Positions 10,499-21,464 are shown, counted from the stretch's first letter. The stretch is DNA of 64,000 nucleotides from Adiantum capillus-veneris (GCA_014529385.2 CM043959.1:11494309-11558308), one strand, 5' to 3'. The notes: a model not told the origin generated them from the sequence alone. Program-made: numbers and translations.

Positions 10499-13071
10499 CA
10501 TGGGTTTACTTTCTAAAGGCAAAGTCAGAGGCATTTGAAGTATTTTTGGAGTTCAAAGTTATGGTTGAGAAAGAGAATGGTTGTCAAATTAAATGCCTAC
10601 GTACAGATGGAGGGGGAGAGTACATGTCACACAGTTTTGATGATTACTTACGTGAACAAGGCATAAGAAGACAGATTACTTGCAGATACACACCACAACA
10701 AAATGGAGTTGCTGAGAGAAATAATAGAGTCATAGCAGAGATTACAAGATCCATGATGAATGAGATGAATATGCCATTAACATATTGGGCTGAAGCAGTT
10801 CATACAGCAGTACACATTATGAATCGAACACCAACAGCTGCCATTCATGAAATTTCACCTTATGAGAGACTTTATGGGATCAAGCCAACAGTTTCCTACA
10901 TGAAAGTTTTTGGATGTGTTTGCTATGTTCATGTGCCAAATGAAGCAAGAAATAAGATGGAGCCAAAGGCAGTGAAGTGTATATTCTTGGGCTACCCAGT
11001 TGAAAAGAAAGGTTACAAGTGCTATGATCCTACGACAAGACAAGTCTATGTTAGTAGAGATGTCAGATTTTGTGAGCATGAACCATGGTATAAACCAAAG
11101 CCAGTGATGATAGAAGATGAGTATGAAGAGCAAGAGAATGTGCGTCATGTTGTTGATAAGCTAGGACCATCAACAAGAACTATTTTAGGACCACATATGG
11201 CAGAGGAGAGTACAGGAAGTGTCAACCCATGGAGCGGTCGTTTGCGAGATAAGAAGCAAGACGAGAAAGGAAAGAAGAAAGTGGTTGAAGAGAGTTCTGG
11301 AGATGAAAGCCTCGATGAAGAGCATGGTTTACCACATTTGAGGACATGTGGCAGTAAGCATATTGAGAAATATGTACCCCCATATGCAAGAGTTGAAGAG
11401 AAGAGTGCACCACAGTTGAGAAGATCAGAGAGGGTGCGTTATCCGGTTGATAGATTGACATACAACGGTTACATGCGTACACATTATGCATACATGGTTT
11501 CACGTGTGCAACATAAAGAGCCTACATGTTTTCAAGAGGCAATTGGAAAATCAGAATGGGAGTCAGCTATGGATGATGAGATGGATGCTCTTGTGAAGAA
11601 TGACACTTGGGATTTGGTTCGCTTGCCAAGTGGAAAGAAAGCAATTGGTTCAAAATGGGTTTACAAAGTCAAGTGCAAGTCAGATGGTAGTGTGGAAAGA
11701 TACAAAGCGAGGCTTGTTGCTAAAGGTTATGCACAAACAAAAGGTCTTGATTATGATGAGACATTTAGTCCAGTTGCAAAGATAACAACAGTCAGATTGG
11801 TGATAGCAATGGTAAGTATGTTCGGTTGGAAGTTACGACAAATGGATGTGGATAATGCATTCTTGAATGGTGACTTGGAAGAAGAAGTTTATATGATACA
11901 GCCAGAGGGTTATCAACATCCAGAGTTTCCATATTATGTGTGTAAGTTGAAGAAAGCATTGTATGGTTTGAAGCAAGCATCTATAGCTTGGTGTGAAAAG
12001 ATAACCAGATTCTTCAAGAAGATTGGATTTAAACAATCTACTGCTGATCACTCATTATTTTTGAAGCATGTTGATGGAGAGATCATCGTTATTGTTATCT
12101 ATGTTGATGACTTGATTCTCACTGGAAGTCATGTTGAGAAAATTTTGCATGTCAAGAAGAGTTTGTTGAGAGAATTCAACATGAAGGACCTTGGTGAGTT
12201 GAGATATTTCTTGGGAATTGAAATTGTCAATACTTTATCAAGAATTTGGATGATACAAAGACAATACGCGTCGGATATGCTTGAGAAGTATGGAATGATA
12301 GCGTGCAAACCGGTTGATACACCTCTTGATCAAAATGTGAAGTTGTTTGATGATGGACATTACATTGAGGATGTCACTATGTATCGCAAGATGGTTGGAA
12401 GCCTTATTTACTTGACAATAACAAGGCCAGATTTGAGTTATGCAGTGGGTGTTGTGAGTCAATTCATGCAAAATCCATGTAAAAGTCATCTTGATGCAGT
12501 GAGATGGATTATGAGATATGTGAAAGGCACTGTCAGTTATGGAATGTTTTATGAAAAGAATGGGAAGCTTTGTCTTTATGGTTACATAGATGCAAATTGG
12601 GCAGGAGATTTTATGGATAGAAGATCTACAAGTGGTTATGCATTTTCCATTGGCAATGGTATGATAAGTTGGAGTAGCAAGAAGCAATCAACTGTAGCAT
12701 TATCAAGTACAGAAGTTGAATATCGTGGAGCAGCTTTGGCAGCATGTGAAGAGTCATGGTTGAGAGTACTTATGGTAGACTTTGGTTTTGACTATCTTGA
12801 CAGTGTCATTATATATTGTGACAATATTAGCAGCATCATGTTGGCAAAGAATCCAGTCTACCATGCTCGCACTAAACACATTGAGGTACATTATCACTTC
12901 ATTAGAGAAAAAGTTTTGGCAAATGAGATTGATTTGGTGTATGTGAAGACAAATGATCAAGTTGCGGATATATTCACAAAAGCTCTTGGAAAGGAGAAGT
13001 TTTGCTACTTTCGTGAAGCATTGGGAATCCATCATATGCAAGCTCACTCTGAGCTTGAGGGGGAGTGTTAA
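10495..13071 (+). CDS. copia integrase (rest), reverse transcriptase, RNase H
   Basis: 858 codons without a stop. It begins inside the integrase core (TWVYFLKAK), with the second catalytic Asp in RTDGGGEY and the Glu in TPQQNGVAERNNR. RT follows: KWVYKVK, KARLVAKGY, QMDVDNAFLNG, LYGLKQA, and the catalytic YVDD near residue 536. RNase H follows with catalytic residues in YIDANWAGD, SSTEVEYRG and YCDN, ending KTNDQVADIFTKAL. In an intact element this would be fused to the upstream frame. Its ATG may be coincidental because it falls inside a conserved domain. The stop overlaps the 3' LTR start, as is common in copia elements. Confidence 0.92.
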   Translation: MTWVYFLKAKSEAFEVFLEFKVMVEKENGCQIKCLRTDGGGEYMSHSFDDYLREQGIRRQITCRYTPQQNGVAERNNRVIAEITRSMMNEMNMPLTYWAEAVHTAVHIMNRTPTAAIHEISPYERLYGIKPTVSYMKVFGCVCYVHVPNEARNKMEPKAVKCIFLGYPVEKKGYKCYDPTTRQVYVSRDVRFCEHEPWYKPKPVMIEDEYEEQENVRHVVDKLGPSTRTILGPHMAEESTGSVNPWSGRLRDKKQDEKGKKKVVEESSGDESLDEEHGLPHLRTCGSKHIEKYVPPYARVEEKSAPQLRRSERVRYPVDRLTYNGYMRTHYAYMVSRVQHKEPTCFQEAIGKSEWESAMDDEMDALVKNDTWDLVRLPSGKKAIGSKWVYKVKCKSDGSVERYKARLVAKGYAQTKGLDYDETFSPVAKITTVRLVIAMVSMFGWKLRQMDVDNAFLNGDLEEEVYMIQPEGYQHPEFPYYVCKLKKALYGLKQASIAWCEKITRFFKKIGFKQSTADHSLFLKHVDGEIIVIVIYVDDLILTGSHVEKILHVKKSLLREFNMKDLGELRYFLGIEIVNTLSRIWMIQRQYASDMLEKYGMIACKPVDTPLDQNVKLFDDGHYIEDVTMYRKMVGSLIYLTITRPDLSYAVGVVSQFMQNPCKSHLDAVRWIMRYVKGTVSYGMFYEKNGKLCLYGYIDANWAGDFMDRRSTSGYAFSIGNGMISWSSKKQSTVALSSTEVEYRGAALAACEESWLRVLMVDFGFDYLDSVIIYCDNISSIMLAKNPVYHARTKHIEVHYHFIREKVLANEIDLVYVKTNDQVADIFTKALGKEKFCYFREALGIHHMQAHSELEGEC
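13057..13065 (+). promoter_or_regulatory. copia polypurine tract
   Basis: GAGGGGGAG directly before the 3' LTR TGTTAAAG. It lies within the last codons of the pol ORF. Confidence 0.9.
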
Positions 13072-13296
13072 AGAATATGATGTTAAATAATATGTCCATT
13101 GTGCTATGGGCGGCTGAACACTGACTATACTATGTTGTAAATATACTTTGGATAATAGTTCAAAAGAGAAGAAGAGAAGAGCAGCTCGTTGAATGGCTGC
13201 TACAGGGTAGCGATTGTGTGTGTGTGTGTCTCGATGTGTGTTTGTGTGTGTGTGTAGTCTTCTTTCCTACCTTCTCCATCACCTGCGCACTCTACA
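13066..13296 (+). repeat. copia 3' LTR
   Basis: 231 bp, same ends as the 5' copy, with shorter GT tracts and about three substitutions. Followed by GGGTG at 13297-13301. Confidence 0.95.
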
Positions 13297-14199
13297 GGGT
13301 GATGGTGGTGGGCTTGGCATAGGATGGTCATGTTGTTCCGTGGGCGGTGAAGTGGGTCGAGGAGACTCATAGTCTTGTTCTTGGGCTTCTTCCCTTGCCG
13401 TTTCTCAGCTTGTCTTTGTTCCTCTGCCTCTTTGGCTTTTCTAGCCGCTTCTTCTGCTTCCTTCAACTTGAGGGCTTTGGCTTCTTGGTACATTTTCTTC
13501 AAAGTCTCGGTGGGGTCTTCAGCCTCTTTTCTTGTGTGATGCTTCGTTCTTGGGCCTTTAAGTCCGCTTGGCACCCATTTCTCTGGGTCCTTCCCTTGTG
13601 CTTATCGGTTGTGCTAGTAGGCATGTTTTTCTCTTTCAAAGGGAGCTTGTTTTTGCGTGGACTCTTCTTGGTGGGAAATGAAGAGAAAAGCTGTGGCAAA
13701 TGAAGAAATGAAGATAAAATCTCGTAAACTTTCTGAAAATCCACTCCTCAAGGCTCTTGTTCATAAAAGTCTCTGAGTCCTAGCCTGCGGTTAGCTTCTT
13801 TGGTCTCTGGCTTCGCAGGAACATCATATGCTTCCTTTGGTAAGAGCTACAACTCCACCTGATGTCCCTGTTCACTCTTGAATCTGCCAGTGAAGACGAT
13901 AGTGTGATGCTCTTCTAGCTGTTCTTTGGAGAGGTATGCTGCCTTGGCTACTTTGACTGAGTCTGGATCCAATTGATAAGCGGGTAGTTCCTGCAACTTC
14001 TCCTTCTAGTTGAGCTTTTTCTTGGCCCTCTCTGCTGCTTGCATGGCTCCTGTTCAGTGAATAGAGTGCAAAGTTAGTAGATTTGTCAAAATTTTCTCTG
14101 AAATGTCCTTTAGTCTAAAATGCTGACAATTTTGGTCCAATTTCTGAACAAGCATAGATGCATAAAAACATGCAAGGAACAAAACTGTAAAGTCAAAAC

Positions 14200-14860
14200 A
14201 AATTTTCGCAACCAAACTAAATAATTCGTGATTATTTATAGCTGAGAAATTTTTTTAACTTTTTTTACACTTGGCTTCATCAAATTGAAGTATATACCAA
14301 ATACATGCTCTGAGTGAAATATGGGCTCATTTGGATGCACATGATGAAAATAGTACCAGATTTTGGCTTTAGGTCTTTGAAACAATAGATATAAAGGAAA
14401 TTTGAGATTTTGAGCTCCAGATTGGTTCAAACTTGGGTAGTGGGCTTAACACATCATGTACTTTGGATATATGATGGCAAAATATCAAAACTCTCCAATT
14501 TTGGCTAGAAAGTAAATAATCACGATTATTTACTAATCACGATTATTTACTAATCACGATTATTAACATTTCTACCAAAATCAGCATTTTTTGGTACCTG
14601 GTTCTAGTCATTGTATAGACCTTGTATATGAGCTATAAGGTGATTTGGATCAAGAAATGTTGTCCATAACCCAAAAATTGGCTGGCAAACACTTCTTTGT
14701 GTTTTTTTGCAAATTTTCATGTTATGGGTGCTCATTTTGACTTATACTTGATTTTTGGCATGTATTAGGTGTGTACACATGATAGGTGGGGTGATGTGAC
14801 AATTTCCAAGTGAAAATGATGCAAAAGTAAATAATCTCGAATATTTATAACAGTGACAAA
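14200..14860 (-). repeat. Element A 3' palindromic repeats
   Basis: Three divergent units about 300 bp apart, each with a palindrome: TAAATAATT-CGT-GATTATTTA at 14218-14238, GTAAATAATC-AC-GATTATTTAC at 14512-14533, and GTAAATAATC-TC-GAATATTTAT at 14827-14848. The middle one is extended into three head-to-tail 17-bp copies of TAATCACGATTATTTAC (14517-14567, last copy with one change). The same palindrome recurs in the element's 5' leader at 33520-34406. Confidence 0.85.
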
Positions 14861-16278
14861 TTCTTTGCAGAACTTACAACTTTTGACCTAGACATATTCT
14901 ATACACCTAAAACAAGTCCTAATTTGAATTTGGTCAAGTTTTGTCATGCCGGCATCACTTTGTGCTTTGTCGACTTTGAAATCACCGTTTTTTGTGACTA
15001 CACTGCCAGTTGGGTTGGTCAATCAACTTTGAGGCTTTGGACTTGTCCGCAACATAGTCGTGAAGCAACTCGTCCAATTCTGGCTCATTTGGAGTCAGTT
15101 TGACCCCGTACGTCGAATTTGACCCTTTGTAACCTTCGAGCCATTTTTTGATTTTCGAGGGCTTTGCTTGATTGATTTCACTAAACCAATCATATACATT
15201 GTATATGAACCTTGTAGGCAAGTTATCTGTGGAGCCAGATTGGAATTCTGGCATCTGCTACCAAAAACCTACTTTTCTAATGGGGACCCACTCGACCCCT
15301 CTTGAATGGTCAACTGATGTTATAGAAAGGTTCTATTATGACAGGGCATGCTATGGTTCAAATCCCATCTGATTTGGTCGAGCTAATAGGCCGCTATGGT
15401 CAGTTTTTGGTCGTAGGTATTCGTGCACTGTTCGATTTCTAGGGTTTTTTCTAGGGCTTTAGACTAGCTACCGGCCGTACAAAATGGATCATTGACAAGT
15501 AAAGAACTTATCTTGCATGTCTCGTGTGAGACGGCGCTGAAAACGGTCAATTGTGGGCTCCGAAAAAGTCGCATGAAAGAGGTCGAAATCTCTCTCTGCA
15601 AAGGCTGCAAGTGGAAATGAGGTGGTTTTAGCCTACCTTGGATATCTATACCCGGACTTCCCGAACCAATTTTCCCCAGATTTCCCTGTTAGTCCTACTA
15701 GTCCGTGAAATCTATGTTAGACTCAAAAATTTCCCTGATCGGATTCCTGTAGCTCATTCTGCAAGAATTTTGCAAAAGTAGGCCTGGCCACCTAATTTAG
15801 GCTTCCCGCTTCCATCTTCTGATTTCATTGAAAATTTTTGTGCTTGTTTGCCTTGTCTTTCTGATCACCATCGTGTCTTCCATTTTTCCATATGTGCTTC
15901 CTTGCTATTTATTATTAATTTTTGACATGTTTATTTGAAAAAATCAAAGAAAATAGAAAAAAATCTCTAAAAAAGTAAATTGAAAATCCAATAATTAAGA
16001 AAATCCATTGAGAAAACACGGCTTTATTGTTTTTTGTTAGATTTTTCTATTTTTAAGTCTCATTATTAACAAAAATGATGAAAAATATCCAAAAAGGTCT
16101 TTTTTGATGATTTTCTGATAGTATATACACTATTTACACTCATCGGGAAGATATCATCAGTGAATTTTCCCTTGATGATGAATTATAAGGGCATTATTAG
16201 GTAATTTTGCAAAAAATCACACGTTAACATCGAACTTTTTTCCTCCCTCTTCAAACATTGCCCTTAATTACTTAGTAC
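14861..16278 (-). other. non-coding part of element A between accessory genes
   Basis: No conserved domain is visible. A 90-codon minus-strand frame (14982-15254) has no recognised motif and may be chance. The part near 15900-16130 is very AT-rich. In element A order this is the spacer between the W-x-P-K region and the 3' palindromic repeats. Confidence 0.4.
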
Positions 16279-16990
16279 TTAGTACCCTTCCACCCCTCCT
16301 AGATGACGTACTCCGGGACAACTGTGTGCATGGATTGAACAATCATGTCTATGCATAGCCGTGGTTGGCTCTACCATGCTTTGAAGATCAATGCAATTCA
16401 AACCATTATGATGTGCAAGAGCAGGGTCTTGAGTAATTAACTCAAGGGTTTCTGATATCGAGGTTTGTTGTTGATGTCTTCCAAAGAGAAAATCTTGTAG
16501 CTTGTGTGCTCTCTGTTTGATTGTACCATCACGATGCTTCAGCACACTGATTGCTCGAGCTATCGGTAGCACTTTTATTTGTTGACAAGCTTTTTCTTGC
16601 GAATGGTAGCTTGGTCTGCTTGGTGATGTATGGTGTGGTGGAGTCCTCTGAGACTTACTCGCCATTGCTTGATTGATTTTATAGTATGTGGAGAAGATAA
16701 GTGCTCATTTTTCTTCCAAACCAATTTCATGCTAGGTTCCTTGCTTGGAGATGCTCGTCTTTGTGTTTTAACCTTTGGAACCTTCTGTTGTTTTGTCGGT
16801 GAAGGTTTAGGCACCCAGATTTGAATCGATTTATCCTTAAGCTGTACTTTTGGTACCCAAATCTGCCTGACTCCTTCCATGCTACTTGTAGCATTTGCTT
16901 GTGGAGGGGGTGGAGAAGATTGACTACTTCATGGTTTGGTCTGTTGATTGCTTCTTTTCCATTCCTCCTTGCTTCGTGCAATTGAAACAA
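16279..16990 (-). pseudogene. Element A W-x-P-K repeat protein (decayed)
   Basis: Minus-strand coding debris in three frames. The clearest part (16880 leftwards) has RQIWVPKVQLKDKSIQIWVPK, two close copies of the I-W-V-P-K motif, in a Lys/Gln/Ser-rich context. Element B encodes a longer relative at 61602-62783 with the same motif repeated, also just downstream of a retropepsin-like domain. At least two frameshifts (near 16850 and 16660) break it here. Function unknown; the basic composition suggests nucleic-acid binding, which is inference. Confidence 0.5.
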
Positions 16991-16999
16991 TGAGTTGCC

Positions 17000-17521
17000 T
17001 GCCTTTAGGTGATAGCTTTAGCTTATTTGTATCTCAATCTGGTACTGCTTTGTCCGCATCCATGAAATTCCAAGAATCATCGTCTCATTCATGTGCTCAT
17101 CCGGTAAGCATACAAACTGATGAGGACATGAACATCCATGTACTATCACGTTCAAGTTGACTACTCCGAATGTTGGGGTTGGGTTCTTGTTGCATCCTTT
17201 GATTGTCGCTATTCCTGCTGTGAATGCTTGACTTGTTGCCTTTTTGTACGTGGAATAACTTACTGCATTTACTCTAGCTCATGTGTCGACCAAAGCATTG
17301 GTGCTATGATTCTTGAGCTGTACTTTGATGCGTAGGTCATCATCTGTTGAAATTGCATCTTTAGGTAATTCCCATTGTCGGTCATCTATTTCCAGAGTGT
17401 TGATGGGAATCGGTATTTTTTGATTCTTGAGAGAAGCTTTCTGCTTGAGTACCCGAAGTCGAGCTTCCTCTTCATCAATAAATAACCTGCTGTCATTTAA
17501 TCTTCCTTTGCTTGGCTGCAT
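17000..17521 (-). pseudogene. Element A second retropepsin-like domain, downstream of integrase
   Basis: Aspartic-protease-like domain encoded after integrase. From 17521 the frame reads through a basic linker into KVQLKNHSTNALVDT, a stop (TGA) where DTG would need Gly, then ARVNAVSYSTYKK. Later residues include GIATIKGC, VVNLNVIVHGC and a C-terminal ILGISWMR resembling the retropepsin G-hydrophobic flap/helix region (compare ILGRPFMR in the first protease). Start and frame overlap the integrase C-terminus by 29 bases in another frame, so a frameshift separates them. Element B has an equivalent domain at about 61150-61480. An active enzyme is not supported in this copy. Confidence 0.55.
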
Positions 17522-18883
17522 GCATTCTTTCTAGCAATTCATTGGTTAGTGGCAAATTGTATTTCTTTAGACGACATCCACTAATCCAATTAGCCATTGG
17601 TGCACCATCTAGGGTGGACAATTTTACTGCTCCACTTGGAGATACATCTTCAATGATAAACGGTCCATTTCGCTTTTTCTTAAACTTGAGAATGTGTTGC
17701 TTAAGGGAATAGACTAAAACTAAGTCCCCTTTCTTGAAGGTTTTTGTGATTAAGTGGGAATCAAAAACTGTTTTTATTTTCGCTTTCATGCATAGATGTG
17801 ATCTACATCAGTTAGCCTTTTCTCATCTAGCTTTTCCAAATCTTCAAGTCTTTCTGACAATTCATGTCCAGTCCATTCAAGGTTCTGTGCTACCCTTAAT
17901 GTTGGCAATAGAAATTCTATTGGCAGTATGGCATCAAGACCATAAACAAGGTTAAAGGGTGTAGCATTTAAAGCTGTTTTGAATGAAACTCGATAAGCCC
18001 ATAGAGCAGCATGGAGATTCATTTCCCAATCTATACTTCCTAAACTAACCACTTTAGTCAACACCGAGCTAAGATTTTTATTTGTATGCTCAGCTTGTCC
18101 ATTTTCTTGTGGGTGATAGGGAGTTGATTTGTTATGGATAACCATAAACTCATTCGGCAAATACTCGATTACCTCATTGAGGAAATGAGTTTCTCGATCA
18201 CTGACAATTTCCATTGGCAGTCCATATCTCGTGAATACATACTCATATAAGAATGAAACATTGGTTCTGGCATCATTCTTTGAGTTTCTTTAGCCTCGGC
18301 CCACTTGGTCAAATAGTCCGTGGCTACAATGATATATTGAGCTTGGGTTCTATAAGCAGGTGGTTGTATTGGCCAAACCAAATCTATACCCCATTTTGTG
18401 AAAGCTCTAGCCCCCATCATTGGTCTTAAGGGCATGCTATATACTCGTGTTGGCATTTTTTCATGCTGACAAGCATCACACCTTCGAACATATTCTTTGG
18501 CATCTACAAGAAGTGTTGGCCACCATATGCCTGCCATCAAGATTGCTCTTGCGGTGGTCTCTTTAGAAAAGTGACCTCCAGCTAATCCAACATTTGCTTC
18601 TTCTATAATCGGAATATACTCGTTTTCATTTGCATAGAGATGCAAGTTGATCTTTACCTCTCCGATATAATTGGTTTTCAATAAAAACATAGTCTCTTGA
18701 TTCCGTTTTAATTGCTCTTTGACAGTGTTTACTCATATCCTCAGGAAATGTTTGGCTTGATAAGTAAGTAACTAGATAGTTAATCCACTTAGGAACATGT
18801 GACATTTGAAACAATGTTACATGAGGTATGGGTGTTTGTTTTTTTTCTCTCCTCATAGTCGGCCAAAGTACTCCAAGTCTCAA
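17493..18883 (-). pseudogene. Element A integrase
   Basis: Ty3/gypsy integrase that joins element cDNA to chromosomal DNA. The N-terminal zinc region has AGGHFSKETTARAIL and CDACQ. The core has GIDLVWP and TDYLTKWAEAKE (first Asp), EIVSDRETHF (second Asp) and YHPQENGQAEHTNK (Glu). Next comes ALWAYR, and the C-terminal part has KGDLVLVY and RNGPFIIEDVS, a GPF/Y-type module. Frame changes occur near 18680, 18200 and 17787. The last again has an ATGA overlap. No chromodomain follows, which fits the Athila/Tat side of gypsy rather than chromoviruses. Confidence 0.8.
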
Positions 18884-19222
18884 GATTTATTGCATACTTT
18901 GGTCTTCCGCAAAGTGAAGTCCTACTATGGTAACATGTGCTTGACTTAGGTACTATTCTTTTTCTTCAGGATTAATACATAAGAGCAATATCCCTTTCTT
19001 TTGTATAGCCTACCAGCTAGTAATTGATGCATAGCCGATTGCTCGATTAATCTGATCGTAATAGGAAGTGGTATTTGTGAATCCACTTGAGCTATTTTCA
19101 TCAATGACACAATGTTTCCGACCATCTAGGTATCATTTTCACAAAGAACAAATAGGAATCTGGTAGATCACGTCTACCCCTTTAGTTGATTCTCCTAAAG
19201 TAATCCTTGACAAGTGATATGC
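18884..19222 (-). pseudogene. decayed RNase H-integrase connection of element A
   Basis: The expected tether between RNase H and integrase. All frames contain several stops. Short matches to the flanking style can be seen, but no conserved motif. Confidence 0.4.
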
Positions 19223-20623
19223 TCATTGATGTGTAGTGCCCTTTTTTACAACCACAGTGAAATCAAATTCCATAAGAATGATGAACCATCTCACTATTCT
19301 TCCTGTCATGCATGTCTTGTTGACCAAATACAACAAAGCTTGGTGATCCACAAAGAACGCAAACTTGTTGGCTAATAGGTAATGTCTATACTTTTTAACG
19401 ACATAGGTCATTCTTAATCCTTCCCTTTCGGTGGTGGTGTAATTATTTTCCGCTATGTTCAATTTTTGGCTAGCATAAGAAATAGGAAAGTCAATTTTCT
19501 CGTCTCCTGGTTGAGCTATTATACAACCGATAGCAAAATTGGAAGCATCTACATGTACGTGGAATACCTTATTCCAATCTGGTGCTTTCAATACTGGAGC
19601 TGAGGTGAGAGCTTTCTTAATCTTTATGAAGGATTCTTCACATGCCTCGGTCCATTCAAAGTGTGTAATGAAGCTATACATGGGTTTTTCAATTATAGCA
19701 TACATGTAGGTGAACCGTCGGTAATATCCACAATGCCCCATAGGCTTGTACCCCTTTGACTCTTGTTGATCTAGGCAAATCAGCAATGACATGAATTTTT
19801 TCAATATCAGTAGCTATGCCATTTTTAGACACTATATGTCCAAGAATTTTTCCTTCTCTACCCATGAATGTGTACTTTTCAAGATTTAAGCAAATCCTAT
19901 AAAGTCTACATTTTTTGAATACCTTTTTGAGGTGTCCAAAATGATCAGCCCGGATTGATGAATGTACGCATAGATCATCCATATACACTTCTAAGAATTT
20001 CCTAAGATATTCTTTGAAAGCATGGTTCATCAACCTTTGAAATGTGGCTGCAGCATTAGTTAACCCAAACGGCATAACCCGATAGGCAAATATACCCCAT
20101 TATGTTGCAAAAGCAATTTTATGCTGATCTTTTGATTGTATCCCTAAAAGCCGTCTAAGAAGTTGTAAGCTTCTTTTTTTGCAGCTCGTTCTAAAACATG
20201 CTCAGTGATTGGAAGAGGAAAGTTGTCTCTAATGGTAGCTGCATTCACTTTTTTGAGATTAACACACACTCGTAATTTTTCATTCTTCTTGGGTACTACC
20301 ACAATTGGAGACACCCAATCCGTGTGTTCAATTTCGTCAATGAATTTGGCTTCCTTTATTTTTTCAATCTCTTATTTTATCTTCTTGGAGAATGTTTCAT
20401 TATACGTGTATGGACTTTGTCTACTTGGTTTCGCATCGTCTCTCATGGGTATGGTATGTTGATAAATTTCTAGATCAACACCCTTGAGATCCTTGTAAGA
20501 CCAAGCAAAGACATCTCGGTATTCCTTTAACAAGCTTAGCAAGAGATCTTCTTCTCCTTCTATTAGTTCATTCGCAATGTAAGCAGGTCTAGGCTCTTCT
20601 CCCGGTCTAGCCAAGTCTATCAT
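19223..20623 (-). pseudogene. Element A reverse transcriptase and RNase H
   Basis: Copies element RNA into DNA and removes the RNA strand. The N-terminal part (20623-20372) has FAWSYKDLKG. Past a TAA, the frame continues TDWVSPIVVVPKKNEKLRVC, then NFLDGF. From 20075 come PFGLTNAAATFQRLMNHAF and the catalytic VYMDD, then KILGHIVS. RNase H (19804-19223) has FHVHVDASNFAIG, TTTEREGL and FFVDHQALLYL. Stops lie near 20370 and about 20170-20090, and a frameshift lies near 19750. RNase H has the ordinary gypsy D-E-D pattern. Too decayed to be active. Confidence 0.82.
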
Positions 20624-21038
20624 TTTAGCGTTTCCAGGCCCTTCGCAAGACTCACCCTGTTTTCATAGTTCCCTAACAAGTTGTTTGACTATGATTTTTT
20701 GATCTTGGAGAGTATACTTTTTGTAATGGGATGGAACGCTCATTACATCCTTACCACCCTCTTCCGTGGTTTCCATTTCGGTTGTGTATATCTCCTTTAG
20801 ATCTTTTTTCAACTCTTGATATATTTTTTTCCGCTCGACTCAGGTTATGAGTGGTTTCTTATCATGTGGGTTTTCTTTAGTATCCTTCCTTGTTTTTCTT
20901 GATGTTTAGGACATTTCTAAATTTTTGTTTGAAGGATATCTGCCAATGATTTTGTCCTTGACACAATCATTTGCATCTATCTGCATCAGGAATTGTATTC
21001 TACTGGAGACTGATGGCATAGGTTGTGTTTTTGCGTTT
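20624..21038 (-). other. decayed spacer between protease and RT in element A
   Basis: No open frame of useful length. The position corresponds to the protease-RT connector of the polyprotein. Confidence 0.4.
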
Positions 21039-21464
21039 CTAGTGTCTCTTTTTCGTATATACCATTTTTGTCTTCTCGATTTCTGGTTTGAAAGTCAAAA
21101 AACTTTTCCTCGCCTCTTTCAAGAGTAGCTTAGCTCTCATATGTTCTTTTTCCGACGAGTCTTCTGAGGTAGCTGAGTGTTCATGTAACTCATCAGTGGC
21201 ATCGTAATAGAGGTCTGAAAAGACTTCTTGAGCTTTCGTTAAGTCCTTGGGTTCCTCATCTTTGTCTTCAATGGTGAGGATTGAAATCAATTGGATGGGA
21301 ATTATGTCATAGCCATCCTCATTGCAAAATTGAGTAGGCATAGACATATTCACACATACATCCATTGTCTCTAAAATTTGATTCCATTTGAATGGCTCAA
21401 ATAAATGCTCTGAAAAGAATTCAGGTTCATAGGCTTTGTCTGTGCAATCCCTTTCTAGGTACAT
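21039..21464 (-). pseudogene. Element A protease-RT connector with DVCVN motif
   Basis: 141 codons, acidic, with LETMDVCVNMSMPTQFCNED. The same motif occurs in element B at about 60740 (TLDVCVNETTPTKFCDENGY), so this is a conserved connector specific to these two related elements. Enzymatic role not known. In A it precedes RT; in B it leads into the second retropepsin-like domain. Confidence 0.6.

Larger units (their letters stand above)
7554..13296 (+). mobile_element. Ty1/copia LTR retrotransposon, complete, one frameshift
   Basis: 5,743 bp with LTRs at 7554-7800 and 13066-13296, both TGTTAAAG...CTCTACA, and matching GGGTG duplications. It has a Met-tRNA primer site at 7804-7815, a polypurine tract at 13057-13065, and copia-order gag, protease, integrase, RT and RNase H. 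I count three substitutions between the LTRs outside the GT tracts, so the insertion is recent relative to its host element A. It lies antisense to A. Sequence features suggest the broad Tork/TAR group, but this needs a phylogeny. Confidence 0.95.
6608..14044 (-). pseudogene. Element A extra 3' ORF (envelope position), split by copia
   Basis: Accessory ORF between the palindromic repeats and the polypurine tract; function unknown. It starts at ATG 14044 and runs to about 13302, is cut by the copia element, and resumes at 7553 down to 6608, roughly 560 codons in all. The N-terminal part (about 14044-13750) looks globular (YQLDPDSVKVAKAAYLSKEQ). The middle is rich in Lys, Glu and Ala (KEAEEAARKAKEAEEQRQAE), likely helical or coiled coil, followed by an E/K/P/T-rich linker. 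The C-terminal 165 residues (7105-6608) look like a folded helical domain with many aromatic and Leu residues. No signal peptide or membrane segment is evident, so an envelope protein is not supported. In-frame stops (about 14008, 13850, 13746, 7310 and 7108) and frameshifts near 13570 and 7460 make it a pseudogene. Confidence 0.55.
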
